The translations under genes were made by a program, and so were the position numbers. 64,000 nt of DNA, taken from contig NZ_SOAL01000001.1 in assembly GCF_004364775.1 (NCBI RefSeq), positions 372,001-436,000 of the forward strand, written 5' to 3'. The first letter of the stretch is position 1. Every line of letters starts with the position of its first letter. The notes beneath the pieces were generated by a model. That model was not told where the DNA came from. It saw only the letters and a list, made by a program, of their open reading frames with translations, and did not search any database. Below, piece after piece: positions 53,507 through 62,593 of this stretch. This stretch comes from Comamonas sp. JUb58. GTDB taxonomy: Bacteria; Pseudomonadota; Gammaproteobacteria; Burkholderiales; Burkholderiaceae_C.

Positions 53507-54487
53507 CTACATCGTCAGCAGCACCGCACCCCAGGTGAAGCCACCGCCCACGCCTTCCAGCATCACATTCTGCCCAGGCTTGACCTGACCGCTGCGCACC
53601 GCATGGTCCAGCGCCAGCGGGATCGAGGCCGCCGAGGTGTTGCCATGCTGGTCCACCGTGACGACGACTTTCTCAGGTGCAAGCTTGAGCTTGCGCGCGG
53701 TGCTCATCATGATGCGCAGGTTGGCCTGGTGCGGGATCAGCCAATCGATATCGGCTTCCTGCATCTTGGCTTTTTCGAGTGCAGCGCGTGCAGCCTTGTC
53801 CAGCACACCGACGGCGAGCTTGAACACGGCCTGGCCATCCATGCGCAGCAGCGGCGAGCCAATCACCAGACCGCCCGAGACATTGCCCGGCACGCACAGA
53901 ATGTCAACATGGCTGCCATCGGCATGCAGCTCGGTCGCCAGAATGCCCGGCTTGTCAGAGGCTTCCAGCACCACGGCGCCGGCGCCATCGCCAAACAGCA
54001 CACAGGTGGTGCGGTCATTGAAGTCCAGAATGCGGCTGAATACCTCGGCACCCACCACCAGCACACGCTTGGCACTGCCGGACTTGATCATCGAGTCCGC
54101 CACCGTCAGTGCATAGACGAAGCCGCTGCATACCGCCTGCATGTCAAACACCGGGCAGCCATTGGCAATGCCCAGCTTGTTCTGCAGGATGGCGGCGGTC
54201 GACGGGAACACCATGTCCGGCGTCGAGGTCGCGACGATGATCAGATCAATATCGCTGGCTTGGATATTGGCGGCCTGGAGGGCATTCTTCGAGGCCTCCA
54301 GCGCCAGATCGCTGGCCACAACATCAGGCGCTGCAAAATGGCGCGCCTTGATACCAGTGCGCTCCACAATCCACTCGTCGGAGGTTTCCAGACCGCGCGT
54401 GGCCATTTCAGCGGCCAACTCATCATTGGTGACACGACGTGGCGGCAGGTAGCTGCCAGTGCCGATAATGCGGGAATAAATACTCAT
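53507..54487 (-). CDS. fabH: Beta-ketoacyl-ACP synthase III
   Basis: The product is 326 aa. The catalytic Cys is in [11 protein letters not shown], with His in [10 protein letters not shown] and the Asn in HGNTSAAS. It starts fatty acid synthesis by joining acetyl-CoA and malonyl-ACP. It lies 5 bp from plsX. Confidence 0.97.
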   Translation of the reverse strand: MSIYSRIIGTGSYLPPRRVTNDELAAEMATRGLETSDEWIVERTGIKARHFAAPDVVASDLALEASKNALQAANIQASDIDLIIVATSTPDMVFPSTAAILQNKLGIANGCPVFDMQAVCSGFVYALTVADSMIKSGSAKRVLVVGAEVFSRILDFNDRTTCVLFGDGAGAVVLEASDKPGILATELHADGSHVDILCVPGNVSGGLVIGSPLLRMDGQAVFKLAVGVLDKAARAALEKAKMQEADIDWLIPHQANLRIMMSTARKLKLAPEKVVVTVDQHGNTSAASIPLALDHAVRSGQVKPGQNVMLEGVGGGFTWGAVLLTM

Positions 54488-54492
54488 CGAAT

Positions 54493-55545
54493 TCAGGTAG
54501 GAGACGTCACGGTTTTGGCAGCAGCAGTGCTGTCTGCCGACATCAGCAGGGGCGCTGCCGTCTGAATCTTGGTCTGCACGCGCCCCAGCAAATCATTGCG
54601 GGCGGCATCATAGGCGCGCCGCAAGGCATGCTCATACGCCACCGCGTCGGCCGAGCCATGGCTTTTGAAAACCAGGCCGCGCAATCCGAGCAATGCAGCC
54701 CCATTGTAGCGGCGGTGGTCCACCCGCTTCATCAAGCGCGCCAGCACCGGGTAAGCGATCACTGCGGCGATCTTGGTGAGCAGGTTGCGTTTGAACTCTT
54801 GCTTGAGCCCGTTGCTGATCATGCTGGCCACGCCTTCGCTGGCCTTGAGCGCGACATTGCCGACAAAGCCATCACAGGTCACGATATCCACCGTGCCCTT
54901 GAAGATGTCATTGCCTTCGACATTGCCGTAAAAATTGAGATAACCCGACTGTCCCGCCGTGCGCAGCAGCTCGCCGGCACGCTTAATGACCTCGCTGCCC
55001 TTGATGGCTTCTTCGCCAATATTGAGCAGGCCGACGGTGGGGTTTTCGGTGTTTTCCAGGGCGCTGACCAAGGCAGAGCCCATGACGGCGAACTGCAGCA
55101 GATGCTCTGCACTGCAGTCCACATTGGCGCCCAGGTCCAGCACCGTCGTGGCGCCGCCCTTGGCGTGGGGAAGCTGGGTGGCGATAGCCGGGCGGTCAAT
55201 GCCGTCCAGCGTCTTGAGCACATAACGGGCAATGGCCATCAAAGCCCCGGTATTGCCCGCCGACACGGCTGCCAGTGCGGCACCCGTCTTCACCTGGCTG
55301 ATGGCCACCCGCATCGAAGAATCCTTCTTCTTGCGCAGGGCCACTTCCACCGGGTCATCCATAGTGACCACTTCGCTTGCATGCACGATGGTGGCACGCT
55401 CGTGCTGAAAAGACTGCAATGCCTCAGCCTGCCCGACCATCAACAGATGGGCATCAGGGTGGCTATCCAAAAACTTCTTGCATGCGGGTAGCGTGACACG
55501 GATACCTGCGTCCCCACCCATGCAATCCACGGCCAGTGTGATCAT
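54493..55545 (-). CDS. plsX: Phosphate acyltransferase PlsX
   Basis: The product is 350 aa with the PlsX opening [12 protein letters not shown] and [15 protein letters not shown]. It makes acyl-phosphate from acyl-ACP for phospholipid synthesis. The gene lies between rpmF and fabH, the conserved order. Confidence 0.96.
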   Translation of the reverse strand: MITLAVDCMGGDAGIRVTLPACKKFLDSHPDAHLLMVGQAEALQSFQHERATIVHASEVVTMDDPVEVALRKKKDSSMRVAISQVKTGAALAAVSAGNTGALMAIARYVLKTLDGIDRPAIATQLPHAKGGATTVLDLGANVDCSAEHLLQFAVMGSALVSALENTENPTVGLLNIGEEAIKGSEVIKRAGELLRTAGQSGYLNFYGNVEGNDIFKGTVDIVTCDGFVGNVALKASEGVASMISNGLKQEFKRNLLTKIAAVIAYPVLARLMKRVDHRRYNGAALLGLRGLVFKSHGSADAVAYEHALRRAYDAARNDLLGRVQTKIQTAAPLLMSADSTAAAKTVTSPT

Positions 55546-55621
55546 TCGTTCGGTAATTCTTTGACGTTGTTCGCACCGAGTTCCAGTCCGCCGCGCCCCG
55601 CGCCGCTTTCTGGCAAGAAAT

Positions 55622-55661
55622 AAAAAAGGCCCGCGCTACTATGTAGCTGCGGGCCTTTTTT
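55622..55661 (-). terminator. Bidirectional terminator between rpmF and plsX
   Basis: Stem GGCCCGC/GCGGGCC (55628-55634, 55649-55655) is flanked by A- and T-runs of six. It sits just downstream of rpmF, so plsX may rely on read-through or its own promoter. Confidence 0.85.
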
Positions 55662-55674
55662 ATACAGCTATGGC

Positions 55675-55857
55675 TTAGGCTTCCGACTTGTTCTTCAGCA
55701 CTTGGCGGCCACGGTAGAAACCGTTGGGGCTGATGTGGTGGCGCATGTGGGTTTCACCGGTGGTGGGTTCCACAGCGATGCCAGGCACGTTCAGTGCGTT
55801 GTGCGAACGGTGCATGCCGCGCTTGGAAGGGGATTTCTTGTTTTGTTGAACAGCCAT
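55675..55857 (-). CDS. rpmF: 50S ribosomal protein L32
   Basis: The product is 60 aa from ATG 55857 with a GGAG site: [20 protein letters not shown] at the start and [17 protein letters not shown] at the end. It lacks the CxxC zinc pairs of some L32 forms, in keeping with the zinc-free type. It pairs with yceD as in E. coli. Confidence 0.97.
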   Translation of the reverse strand: MAVQQNKKSPSKRGMHRSHNALNVPGIAVEPTTGETHMRHHISPNGFYRGRQVLKNKSEA

Positions 55858-56012
55858 GATGGCTCCTGAGTCTTGAAAGGGTTGGTGACATGGCCTGCGC
55901 AATCACAAACGCATGCCCTAAATTTACGCGACTAGCCCATTAAAGACACGAGGGATTCGCGCGAAGCCTCAAATTATAGCAAAGATCGCAAGCAGGCTTC
56001 AAGCCACCCACA

Positions 56013-56570
56013 CTAGGATTGGTTTTTATCGATGCGCAGCGATGCCAGCGCCGCGAAGGGATTGGCTTTTTCCGCAGGGCGGTCGTCAAAATCCTGGGTG
56101 GCGGACTCCAGCTTCACATCCACCGGGCAGACCTCGTGCATGGGCACCATGGGCAAGGCCATCAGCAGCTCGTCCTCGATCAACTCCAGTGCATCGATCT
56201 GGGGCGCCAGCACCAGCACATCTTCTTCGCTCTCGTCATCCAGCGCGGCCGCCGTGGCCTCATCCTTTACAAAGCGGAAGGAGCGGCTGCTTTCCACTGC
56301 CACATCCACCGGGCGCATGCAGCGCTGGCACTGCAGCTGCACCTGGGTTTCGGCATGCAGGTGCAGCCAGGCCTGGCCTGGGCCGCCTGTCGATTCCACC
56401 CATTCACCATCCAGCACCCAGCGCACGGGCTCGGCAGCAGCGGCCTCGCCGCGCTGGTCTTCGGCCAGCAAGCGGGCCAGTTGCCCCAGGGGCACCTCGC
56501 CTTCCAGCGCCGCGTTTTGGTGGGCAAAAGCCTTGATCTCAAGGCGATTGACTGAAAATTCCTTTGTCAT
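56013..56570 (-). CDS. yceD: YceD family protein (DUF177)
   Basis: The product is 185 aa from ATG 56570; a much longer frame runs upstream but is antisense to maf and not supported. The conserved YceD segment LQCQRCMRPVDV has the Cys pair, followed by an acidic region and HEVCPVD. The family is implicated in 23S rRNA or ribosome accumulation. The genes yceD-rpmF-plsX are a conserved unit. Confidence 0.93.
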   Translation of the reverse strand: MTKEFSVNRLEIKAFAHQNAALEGEVPLGQLARLLAEDQRGEAAAAEPVRWVLDGEWVESTGGPGQAWLHLHAETQVQLQCQRCMRPVDVAVESSRSFRFVKDEATAAALDDESEEDVLVLAPQIDALELIEDELLMALPMVPMHEVCPVDVKLESATQDFDDRPAEKANPFAALASLRIDKNQS

Positions 56571-56596
56571 GCGCGCCAGTGTAAGAGAATCTGGGC

Positions 56597-57193
56597 ATGT
56601 CTGAATCCCTGATGCCCCGCGCCCTTGTACTGGGCTCCACCTCCCGCTACCGGCGAGAGCTTCTGTCGCGCTTCCGCCTGCCCTTCGAGACGGCCTCGCC
56701 CGATGTGGACGAAACCCCACAGCCCGGCGAAAGCCCCGCCGCGCTGGCGCTGCGCCTGGCGCTGGCCAAGGCCCATGCGGTGGCCGCCCAGTACCCTGAT
56801 GCGATCGTGATCGGCTCCGACCAAGTGGCCGACCTGCACGGTCAGCCGCTGGGCAAGCCGATGGTGCATGACAAAGCCGTGGCACAGCTGCGCGCAATGA
56901 GCGGACAAAGCATGCAGTTCCACACCGCCGTGGCCGTGGTCTGCAAGGCCAGCGGCTTTGCGCAGGCCGATACCGCCGTGGTGCGCACCGTGTTCCGCCC
57001 GCTTGATGACGCAGAAATCGAACGCTACCTGCTTGCCGAAACCCCTTATGACTGCGCCGGCAGCGCCAAGAGCGAAGGCCTGGGCATAACCCTGCTCGAC
57101 GCCATCGAAAGCGACGACCCCACCGCCTTGATCGGCCTGCCCTTGATCCGCACAGCCCGTTTGCTGCGCGCTGCCGGATTGGTGTTGCCATGA
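56597..57193 (+). CDS. Maf family nucleotide pyrophosphatase (YceF-type)
   Basis: The product is 198 aa. The N-terminal ALVLGSTSRYRRELLSRFRL and SPDVDETPQPGESP match Maf/YceF, and the catalytic Asp is in IVIGSDQVADL. YceF hydrolyses m7GTP and similar modified nucleotides. It is divergent from yceD, the arrangement found in E. coli, and overlaps the next gene by 4 bp. Confidence 0.93.
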   Translation: MSESLMPRALVLGSTSRYRRELLSRFRLPFETASPDVDETPQPGESPAALALRLALAKAHAVAAQYPDAIVIGSDQVADLHGQPLGKPMVHDKAVAQLRAMSGQSMQFHTAVAVVCKASGFAQADTAVVRTVFRPLDDAEIERYLLAETPYDCAGSAKSEGLGITLLDAIESDDPTALIGLPLIRTARLLRAAGLVLP

Positions 57194-57972
57194 ACCAACA
57201 AGTCACAAAGGGACGCTTGTTTCTGGTCCCCACCCCACTCGATTTTGGCTGCGCTACCGAGGCGCCGCTGACCGATGTACTGCCACTGCACACCGTGCAG
57301 GCCGCTGCCCGCATCACCCACTGGGTCTGCGAGAACGCCAAAAGCTGCCGCGCCTTTCTCAAGCGGGTGGATGCCGTGGCGCCCCTGGCCCTGCCACTGC
57401 AGCAGCAAAACATTGCCGAGCTGCCGCGCGAAGCCCATAAAAAAGGCGACCACAACCCACAGACCACCGCCAGCAGCGATGGCAGCAGCCTGATTGCCGC
57501 CGCACTGCAAGGCCATGATGTGGGCCTGGTCAGCGAGGCGGGCATGCCCGCGATTGCCGACCCTGGCAGCTCGGCGGTGCGCGCCGCCCATGATGCAGGC
57601 ATTGATGTGGTGCCGCTGGTCGGCCCCACCTCGCTGTTGCTGGCACTGGCCGCCAGTGGCCTCAATGGCCAGAACTTTGCGTTTGTGGGTTATGTGCCCA
57701 GCGATGCCGCCGACCGCAGCGCCCGCCTGCGCGAGCTGGAGCAGCTGGCGCTGCGCCAGGGCCAGACTCAGATCTTCATCGAGACGCCTTACCGCAACCA
57801 GGCGCTGCTGGGCGCGCTGCTGCAAACCCTGCAGCCCAATACGCGCCTGTCCATCTCCAGCGGACTGACCTTGGAGAGCGCCAACACCCAAAGCCGCCTG
57901 GTCAAGCAGTGGAAGCCGCTCAACACCAGCCTGGACAACCGCACCCCGATGGTGTTTGCCATTGGCCGCTGA
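57190..57972 (+). CDS. SAM-dependent methyltransferase, tetrapyrrole-methylase fold (RsmI-like)
   Basis: The product is 260 aa. GRLFLVPTPLD near residue 8, DVGLVSEAGMPAIADPGSSAV and VGPTSLLLALAASGLNGQNFAFVGYVP match the RsmI/YraL family (SAM-dependent 2'-O-methylation of 16S rRNA C1402). It has unusual spacing in the middle compared with classical RsmI, so it may be a paralogue with a different target. It is coupled to maf by an ATGA overlap. Confidence 0.88.
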   Translation: MNQQVTKGRLFLVPTPLDFGCATEAPLTDVLPLHTVQAAARITHWVCENAKSCRAFLKRVDAVAPLALPLQQQNIAELPREAHKKGDHNPQTTASSDGSSLIAAALQGHDVGLVSEAGMPAIADPGSSAVRAAHDAGIDVVPLVGPTSLLLALAASGLNGQNFAFVGYVPSDAADRSARLRELEQLALRQGQTQIFIETPYRNQALLGALLQTLQPNTRLSISSGLTLESANTQSRLVKQWKPLNTSLDNRTPMVFAIGR

Positions 57973-58011
57973 CCCTCGTTAGTCGCTGCAGCCCATGCGG
58001 CTGCGCCCATG

Positions 58012-58038
58012 AAAAAAGCGGTGCCCAGGCACCGCTTT
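58012..58038 (-). terminator. Intrinsic terminator after the S49 peptidase gene
   Basis: Stem AAAGCGGTGC/GCACCGCTTT with loop CCAG; on the reverse strand it is followed by a T-run. It ends the HAD-Rieske-S49 unit. Confidence 0.82.
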
Positions 58039-58060
58039 GTCATTCAAGCCTTGCAGACTG

Positions 58061-59092
58061 TCAGCGCACGCTGGGCAGTAGCGACATCGAGCGCAAGGTA
58101 CCAACCGCACCCGCACCGACCGAGGCTCCAAAGCGCTTGGCAAAGCGCTCGGCCACATTCTCGCGGCGGGTGTAATCCACCACCTCTTCCGCACCCACCA
58201 CATCGCGGGCCACCTGGTCCAGGCTGCCCAGGCCATCGGCCAAGCCCAGCTTCACGGCCTCCTGGCCGGTCCAGAACAGGCCGCTGAAGGTGTCATCGGT
58301 TTCCTTCAGACGGTCACCCCGACCCTGACGCACCACCTGGATGAACTGCTGGTGAATCTGGCTCAGCATCTGCTGCGCATAGGCCTTTTGCTTGTCGTTC
58401 ATGGGGCTGAATGGGTCCAGCATGCCCTTGTTCGCGCCAGCGGTGAGCAAGCGGCGCTCCACGCCCAGCTTGTCCATCGTGCCGGTAAAGCCAAAACCGT
58501 CCATCAGCACGCCGATGCTGCCAACGATGCTGGCCTTGTCGACATAGATGCTGTCAGCGGCAGAGGCGATGTAGTAAGCCGCAGAAGCACAGGACTCCTC
58601 GACCACCGCATACATCGGCTTCTTGTACTGGGCCTTGAGTCGCACGATCTCGTCATTGATCATGCCGGCCTGCACGGGGCTGCCACCGGGCGAGTTGATC
58701 AGCAGCACCACGGCCTTGGCGCCATCGTCCTCGAAAGCGGTGCGCAGTGCGGCAATCACATATTCGGCACTGGCATCGGCGCCCGAGGCGATCTCGCCCT
58801 TGAGCTCCACCACGGCGGTGTGCTCGGTCGAGGTCTTGGTCGCTGTGCCGTCCGAGCCAAACAGGTAGCTCACAAAGGCGATCACCAGGCCCAGCCAGAC
58901 CAGGCGGAAGAAGATCTTCCAGCGCCGCGCGGCGCGCTGCTCCTTGAGCGTGTCAAAGGCCAGGCGCTCCAGCACCGAGCGTTCCCAGCCCGGGCTGGCT
59001 CCAGCGGCGGCAGGCCCCGCAGCGGCCGGCTGCCCCCACAGGTCGGGCGCCGGCGGCGGATTCTGCTGAGGATTGTTGTCCATGGGGTTCAT
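58061..59092 (-). CDS. S49 family signal-peptide-peptidase-like serine protease
   Basis: The product is 343 aa from ATG 59092, which lies one base after the Rieske stop (TAAG-ATG). A single membrane helix at about 65-85 is preceded by a proline-rich cytoplasmic tail. LLINSPGGSPVQAG and the serine region VVEESCASAAYYIASAAD, with the Lys in GANKGMLDPF, are SppA/SohB features. It digests peptides or membrane-protein fragments in the envelope. Confidence 0.92.
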   Translation of the reverse strand: MNPMDNNPQQNPPPAPDLWGQPAAAGPAAAGASPGWERSVLERLAFDTLKEQRAARRWKIFFRLVWLGLVIAFVSYLFGSDGTATKTSTEHTAVVELKGEIASGADASAEYVIAALRTAFEDDGAKAVVLLINSPGGSPVQAGMINDEIVRLKAQYKKPMYAVVEESCASAAYYIASAADSIYVDKASIVGSIGVLMDGFGFTGTMDKLGVERRLLTAGANKGMLDPFSPMNDKQKAYAQQMLSQIHQQFIQVVRQGRGDRLKETDDTFSGLFWTGQEAVKLGLADGLGSLDQVARDVVGAEEVVDYTRRENVAERFAKRFGASVGAGAVGTLRSMSLLPSVR

Positions 59093-59093
59093 C

Positions 59094-59474
59094 TTAAAAA
59101 TCAAGAGGTTGTAGACGGTTATCCGTGTGCCAATAGACCACGCCATCACTCTCACTCAGCGCAACCTTGACCAAACCGCCACGACAGGGACCGCCGGCAC
59201 AGGCTCCAGTATCGGGCACATAGGCTGCACCATGGGTGGCGCAGAGCAACCAGTTACCTGTGTCGTCGAAAAAACGCCCCGGCTGGTAGTCCATCTCCAT
59301 CGCCACATGGGTGCAGCGGTTCAAGTAGGCGTGGACTCCCTCGTGGTAGCGGATGGCAAAGGCCTGGCAGGTCTGGCCGGCATAGACCACATCAAAGGCC
59401 ACCGCGCGCCCACCGTGCAGCAGCGCATCGCTCTGGCACAAGGCAATCATCTGCGCCGGTACTTCCGCCATCAC
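59094..59474 (-). CDS. Small Rieske (2Fe-2S) protein
   Basis: The product is 126 aa. The cluster ligands are visible as C-x-H in NRCTHVAM (about residues 54-56) and C-x-x-H in LLCATHGAAY (about residues 78-81). No membrane segment is present, so it is a soluble ferredoxin-like protein. Partners are unknown. It lies between a HAD phosphatase and the S49 peptidase in a conserved arrangement. Confidence 0.9.
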   Translation of the reverse strand: MMAEVPAQMIALCQSDALLHGGRAVAFDVVYAGQTCQAFAIRYHEGVHAYLNRCTHVAMEMDYQPGRFFDDTGNWLLCATHGAAYVPDTGACAGGPCRGGLVKVALSESDGVVYWHTDNRLQPLDF

Positions 59475-59531
59475 CGCACCTGTTCACCGAGGTTCATCTG
59501 ACTGTACATACAGACAGTGATTGCACCATAG

Positions 59532-60188
59532 CTAGGCATGATCCGCCATCCACTGTTGCAGTTCAGCAACGGTATGGGCCACATACAGGGGCTTGAAGGC
59601 CTCAAAACCCTCATGGTGGTGGGCGCCATAGCTCACCCCCACGCTTGGGCAGCCCGCATTGACGGCCATTTGCAGATCATGCGTGGTGTCACCCACCATC
59701 AATACGCGCTCGGGCGCCACATCCAGCTCGGCCATCAACTCCTGCAGCATCAGCGGATGGGGCTTGCCAGCCGTCTCGTCCGAGGTGCGCGTTGCCTGGA
59801 AGCGCCCCTTGAGCAAGGTGGTATCCAGCACCCGGTCCAGCCCACGGCGGTTCTTGCCGGTGGCAATGGCCAGCAGGTGGCCGCTGGCCGTCAGTTGGTC
59901 CAGCAGTTCCAACACGCCCTCAAACAAGGTCACCTGCTCCTGGCGCTTGAGGAAATGCAGGCGGTAGCGGTTGGTCAGTTCCACCATCTTGTCCTCCGGC
60001 ACATCGGGCGCCGCATGGCGCAGCGCGCTGTGCAGGCTCATGCCGATCACATACTTTGCCTCCACCAGGCTGGGCACCGTACCGCCCACATCCCGCACCG
60101 CATCCTGGATCGACAGCGCAATCGCTGCGGTCGAGTCAAACAGGGTGCCATCCCAGTCAAAGGCAATCAGGTCAAATTGGCGCGCCAT
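59532..60188 (-). CDS. HAD-IA phosphatase (phosphoglycolate phosphatase-like)
   Basis: The product is 218 aa. HAD motifs: FDWDGTLFDS (nucleophile Asp), AIATGKN, K in TAGKPHP, and MVGDTTHDL. The cap domain is of the C1 type. It probably dephosphorylates small phosphosugars or phosphoglycolate. In related bacteria it follows rluC directly; here an RNase E-like gene lies between. Confidence 0.88.
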   Translation of the reverse strand: MARQFDLIAFDWDGTLFDSTAAIALSIQDAVRDVGGTVPSLVEAKYVIGMSLHSALRHAAPDVPEDKMVELTNRYRLHFLKRQEQVTLFEGVLELLDQLTASGHLLAIATGKNRRGLDRVLDTTLLKGRFQATRTSDETAGKPHPLMLQELMAELDVAPERVLMVGDTTHDLQMAVNAGCPSVGVSYGAHHHEGFEAFKPLYVAHTVAELQQWMADHA

Positions 60189-60656
60189 GGGGTGCTCTTT
60201 CTATATCGGTCACAAATTTCATCCATCGGCCACTAGCGGCATGGGCATGCTCGCTATGGGGTAAACGCACCCGAATCTGGTGAGCGCAGCTGAGCCCGAG
60301 GGGCTCGGCAGGGTCGTTGGTTTAACGGCAGGCATTTTAGTTCAGCCCCCAGGGTTTACGCAGGGCTGCCGTTTGGTGGATAGCGTCCCAGCAAACCCGC
60401 GCAGCCAAAAGGCATGTGTCCCTTGCCTGTCGCCACGAACCGACACCGGCCTACTTTATATGTACCTAAACGCAAGCCGCCCGCAGCAGGCTACAAGGGC
60501 CTACGCTCTTCGAGACAGCGCGACATGGGCTTTGAATTTTCGTTTCAAACCCGTTCAAAGGCGCACACTCCCGCAGCAACAGCTTGATTAGCATGGTGAA
60601 TTGACCGCGTGCCTAGCCGACAAAGCAGGTTTTACACATCCCACACCCATCGCACC
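60189..60656. other. Intergenic region upstream of the RNase E-like paralogue
   Basis: About 468 bp with no gene seen. It should hold the promoter of the following gene and of the HAD gene on the reverse strand. The 12-base segment CCGCGTGCCTAG at 60605 also occurs in the rne leader at 62993. No clear ribosome site lies before the next ATG. Confidence 0.45.
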
Positions 60657-61520
60657 ATGAAACGCATTCTGATCAATGACACACACGCCGATGTGCGACG
60701 CCTCGCCATCGTGGACGGCCAGCAACTGCTGGATTGCGAGATCGAAATAGAGGGCGAAGAGCTGCGTAAAGGCAATATTTACCAAGGCATCATCAGCCGC
60801 ATCGACCGCGCCCTGGGGGTATGCATGGTGTATTACGGCGAAGACTGCGATGGAATGCTGCCTCTCAAAGACATCAGCAAGCAGTGCAGCGATGAAGGCT
60901 TTTCCCCCGGCCAGCTGTACAACCCGCCAGCGGTCAACGAAGGGGATGCGCTGATGGTTCAGTTGATTGAAGAACAGCGGGAAGCCCAAGCAGCCGTCCT
61001 CAGCACCGCGATTACGCTCTCCGGTCGCTATCTGGTACTGGCACCCAGTCAGTATGGCAATGGCCTGTCTCGATACGCGGGAAGCCCTGCGCAGGCGCGA
61101 CTACCAGATTTGCCGAGCCAGCTGGCTTATCCCCCAGGCATGGCGATTGCTGCACGCCATGCCGCCCAGGGCCACAGCGCCACCGAGCTGCAAAGAGATC
61201 TGGATTACCTGCTCAAACTCTGGGAAGCCATTGAACGCGCCGCGCAGTACAACCAGGAGGCATACCTGATCTACCAGGAGTCCAACTTGGTAAGCCGCAC
61301 GATCCGCGACTATTTTCAAGAAGATTTCGCCGCCATCCTGATCGACTGCGAGGCCCTGTATGAACAAGCCCAACGGTTCATGGCACTGGTAATGCCCGAG
61401 CATGCAGACAGGGTTCAGTACTATCAGGAAGACACTCCGCTGTTCGAGCACTTCCAGATCGCCGACCAGATGGAAGCGGTCTACCCGCTAGCCGGGCGGA
61501 CTAAGCCATCCCTATCCTGA
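60657..61520 (+). CDS. RNase E/G N-terminal-domain paralogue (no catalytic region)
   Basis: The product is 287 aa from ATG 60657; a GTG at 60609 adds 16 residues. It aligns with the start of the neighbouring rne without gaps over residues 1-66 (42 identical by my count) and onward to residue 273 of rne. It keeps the RNase H-like/S1/5'-sensor region but ends before the DNase I-like part, so the catalytic Asp residues (E. coli D303, D346) and the Zn-link are absent. RNA-contact residues differ: Phe57 and Phe67 of RNase E are Met, and the Arg-Thr of the 5'-phosphate pocket is Arg-His (167-168). The reading frame is intact. It could be an RNA-binding regulator or partner of RNase E, or a decaying duplicate. 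Confidence 0.8.
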   Translation: MKRILINDTHADVRRLAIVDGQQLLDCEIEIEGEELRKGNIYQGIISRIDRALGVCMVYYGEDCDGMLPLKDISKQCSDEGFSPGQLYNPPAVNEGDALMVQLIEEQREAQAAVLSTAITLSGRYLVLAPSQYGNGLSRYAGSPAQARLPDLPSQLAYPPGMAIAARHAAQGHSATELQRDLDYLLKLWEAIERAAQYNQEAYLIYQESNLVSRTIRDYFQEDFAAILIDCEALYEQAQRFMALVMPEHADRVQYYQEDTPLFEHFQIADQMEAVYPLAGRTKPSLS

Positions 61521-61573
61521 AGACAGACGTCCCAAGCGTTTTTAGCGCCTGGGTGCCAAAACAGGCGCCCTGT

Positions 61574-62593
61574 CTATTCGGCCGCCGAAGCCGCCGCCAC
61601 AAAATCCGCCAGCTCCGCAGGCAGCTCGGCACCCAGCTGTACGCGCTCTGCCGTCTGCGGGTGGTTGAACTGCAGGCGCCAGGCGTGCAGGAACATGCGC
61701 TTGAGGCCATGCTTGGCCAGGCGCTTGTTCAGGTCGAAGTCGCCATATTTCTCATCGCCGGCGATCGCATGGCCACTGCTGGCCAGGTGCACGCGGATCT
61801 GGTGGGTGCGGCCGGTCTTGATCGTCACCTCCAGCAGGCTCATCGCCGGCAGGCCCAGCTGGTGGCGAGCGGCAAACACTTTTTGCACCTTGACCAGCGA
61901 GACCGAGCGCATGCCCTCGGGGTCGTCGGCCGTGGTGGCGCGCACGCGGCGCTCGCCATCGGGCAGCAGGTATTTGCGCAGCGGCGTGTCGATCACCTTC
62001 TTGTTGGCCGGCCATTCGCCGATCACCAGGGCCAGGTAGGTCTTACCCGTCTCGCGTTCGCGGAACTGGTCCTGCAGATGGGTCAGGGCCGAACGCTTCT
62101 TGGCCACCAGCAAGATGCCCGAGGTTTCGCGGTCCAGCCGGTGCACCAGCTCCAGAAAGCGGGCATCCGGGTGGGCGCGGCGCAGCTGCTCGATCACGCC
62201 AAAGCTGACGCCCGAGCCGCCGTGCACCGCCACGCCGGCGGGTTTGTTGATCGCCAGCATGACATCGTCATCGAGCAACAAGGGAAACTCCCTAGCTGGC
62301 ACCGCGCGCTCGGCTTCGTCGGGTTTGGCAGCCACGCGCACCGGCGGAATCCGCACCACATCGCCCGGTTGTACGCGAGTGTCCGCTGTCGTGCGGCCCT
62401 TGTTGATACGGACTTCACCCTGGCGGATGATGCGGTAGATATGGGTCTTGGGTACGCCTTTGAGGTGGCGCATCAGAAAATTGTCCAGGCGCTGGCCTGC
62501 GTCGTCGGGGTGGACCTCGACCAGCCTTACAGCCACTGGGGGTGCTTGTGGACTACGGGGCTCGCCCGGTTTGCCCCCTATAATATGTTTCAC
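61574..62593 (-). CDS. rluC: 23S rRNA pseudouridine synthase RluC
   Basis: The product is 339 aa from GTG 62593. The N-terminal S4 RNA-binding region (AGQRLDNFLMRHLKGVPKTH) is followed by the catalytic motif VHRLDRETSGILL with its Asp. It modifies 23S rRNA at positions 955, 2504 and 2580 in E. coli. It is divergent from rne, the conserved arrangement. It converges with the RNase E-like paralogue. Confidence 0.95.
   Translation of the reverse strand: MKHIIGGKPGEPRSPQAPPVAVRLVEVHPDDAGQRLDNFLMRHLKGVPKTHIYRIIRQGEVRINKGRTTADTRVQPGDVVRIPPVRVAAKPDEAERAVPAREFPLLLDDDVMLAINKPAGVAVHGGSGVSFGVIEQLRRAHPDARFLELVHRLDRETSGILLVAKKRSALTHLQDQFRERETGKTYLALVIGEWPANKKVIDTPLRKYLLPDGERRVRATTADDPEGMRSVSLVKVQKVFAARHQLGLPAMSLLEVTIKTGRTHQIRVHLASSGHAIAGDEKYGDFDLNKRLAKHGLKRMFLHAWRLQFNHPQTAERVQLGAELPAELADFVAAASAAE

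Noticed and set aside
56571-57665. Upstream extension of yceD to 57665
   Set aside because: It would lie antisense to maf and the methyltransferase, and the family starts at MTKEFSVNRL.
61541-61575. GCGCCTG/CAGGCGC hairpin between the RNase E-like gene and rluC as terminator
   Set aside because: The T-run precedes the stem on the forward strand and becomes an A-run on the reverse strand, so it does not fit an intrinsic terminator in either direction.
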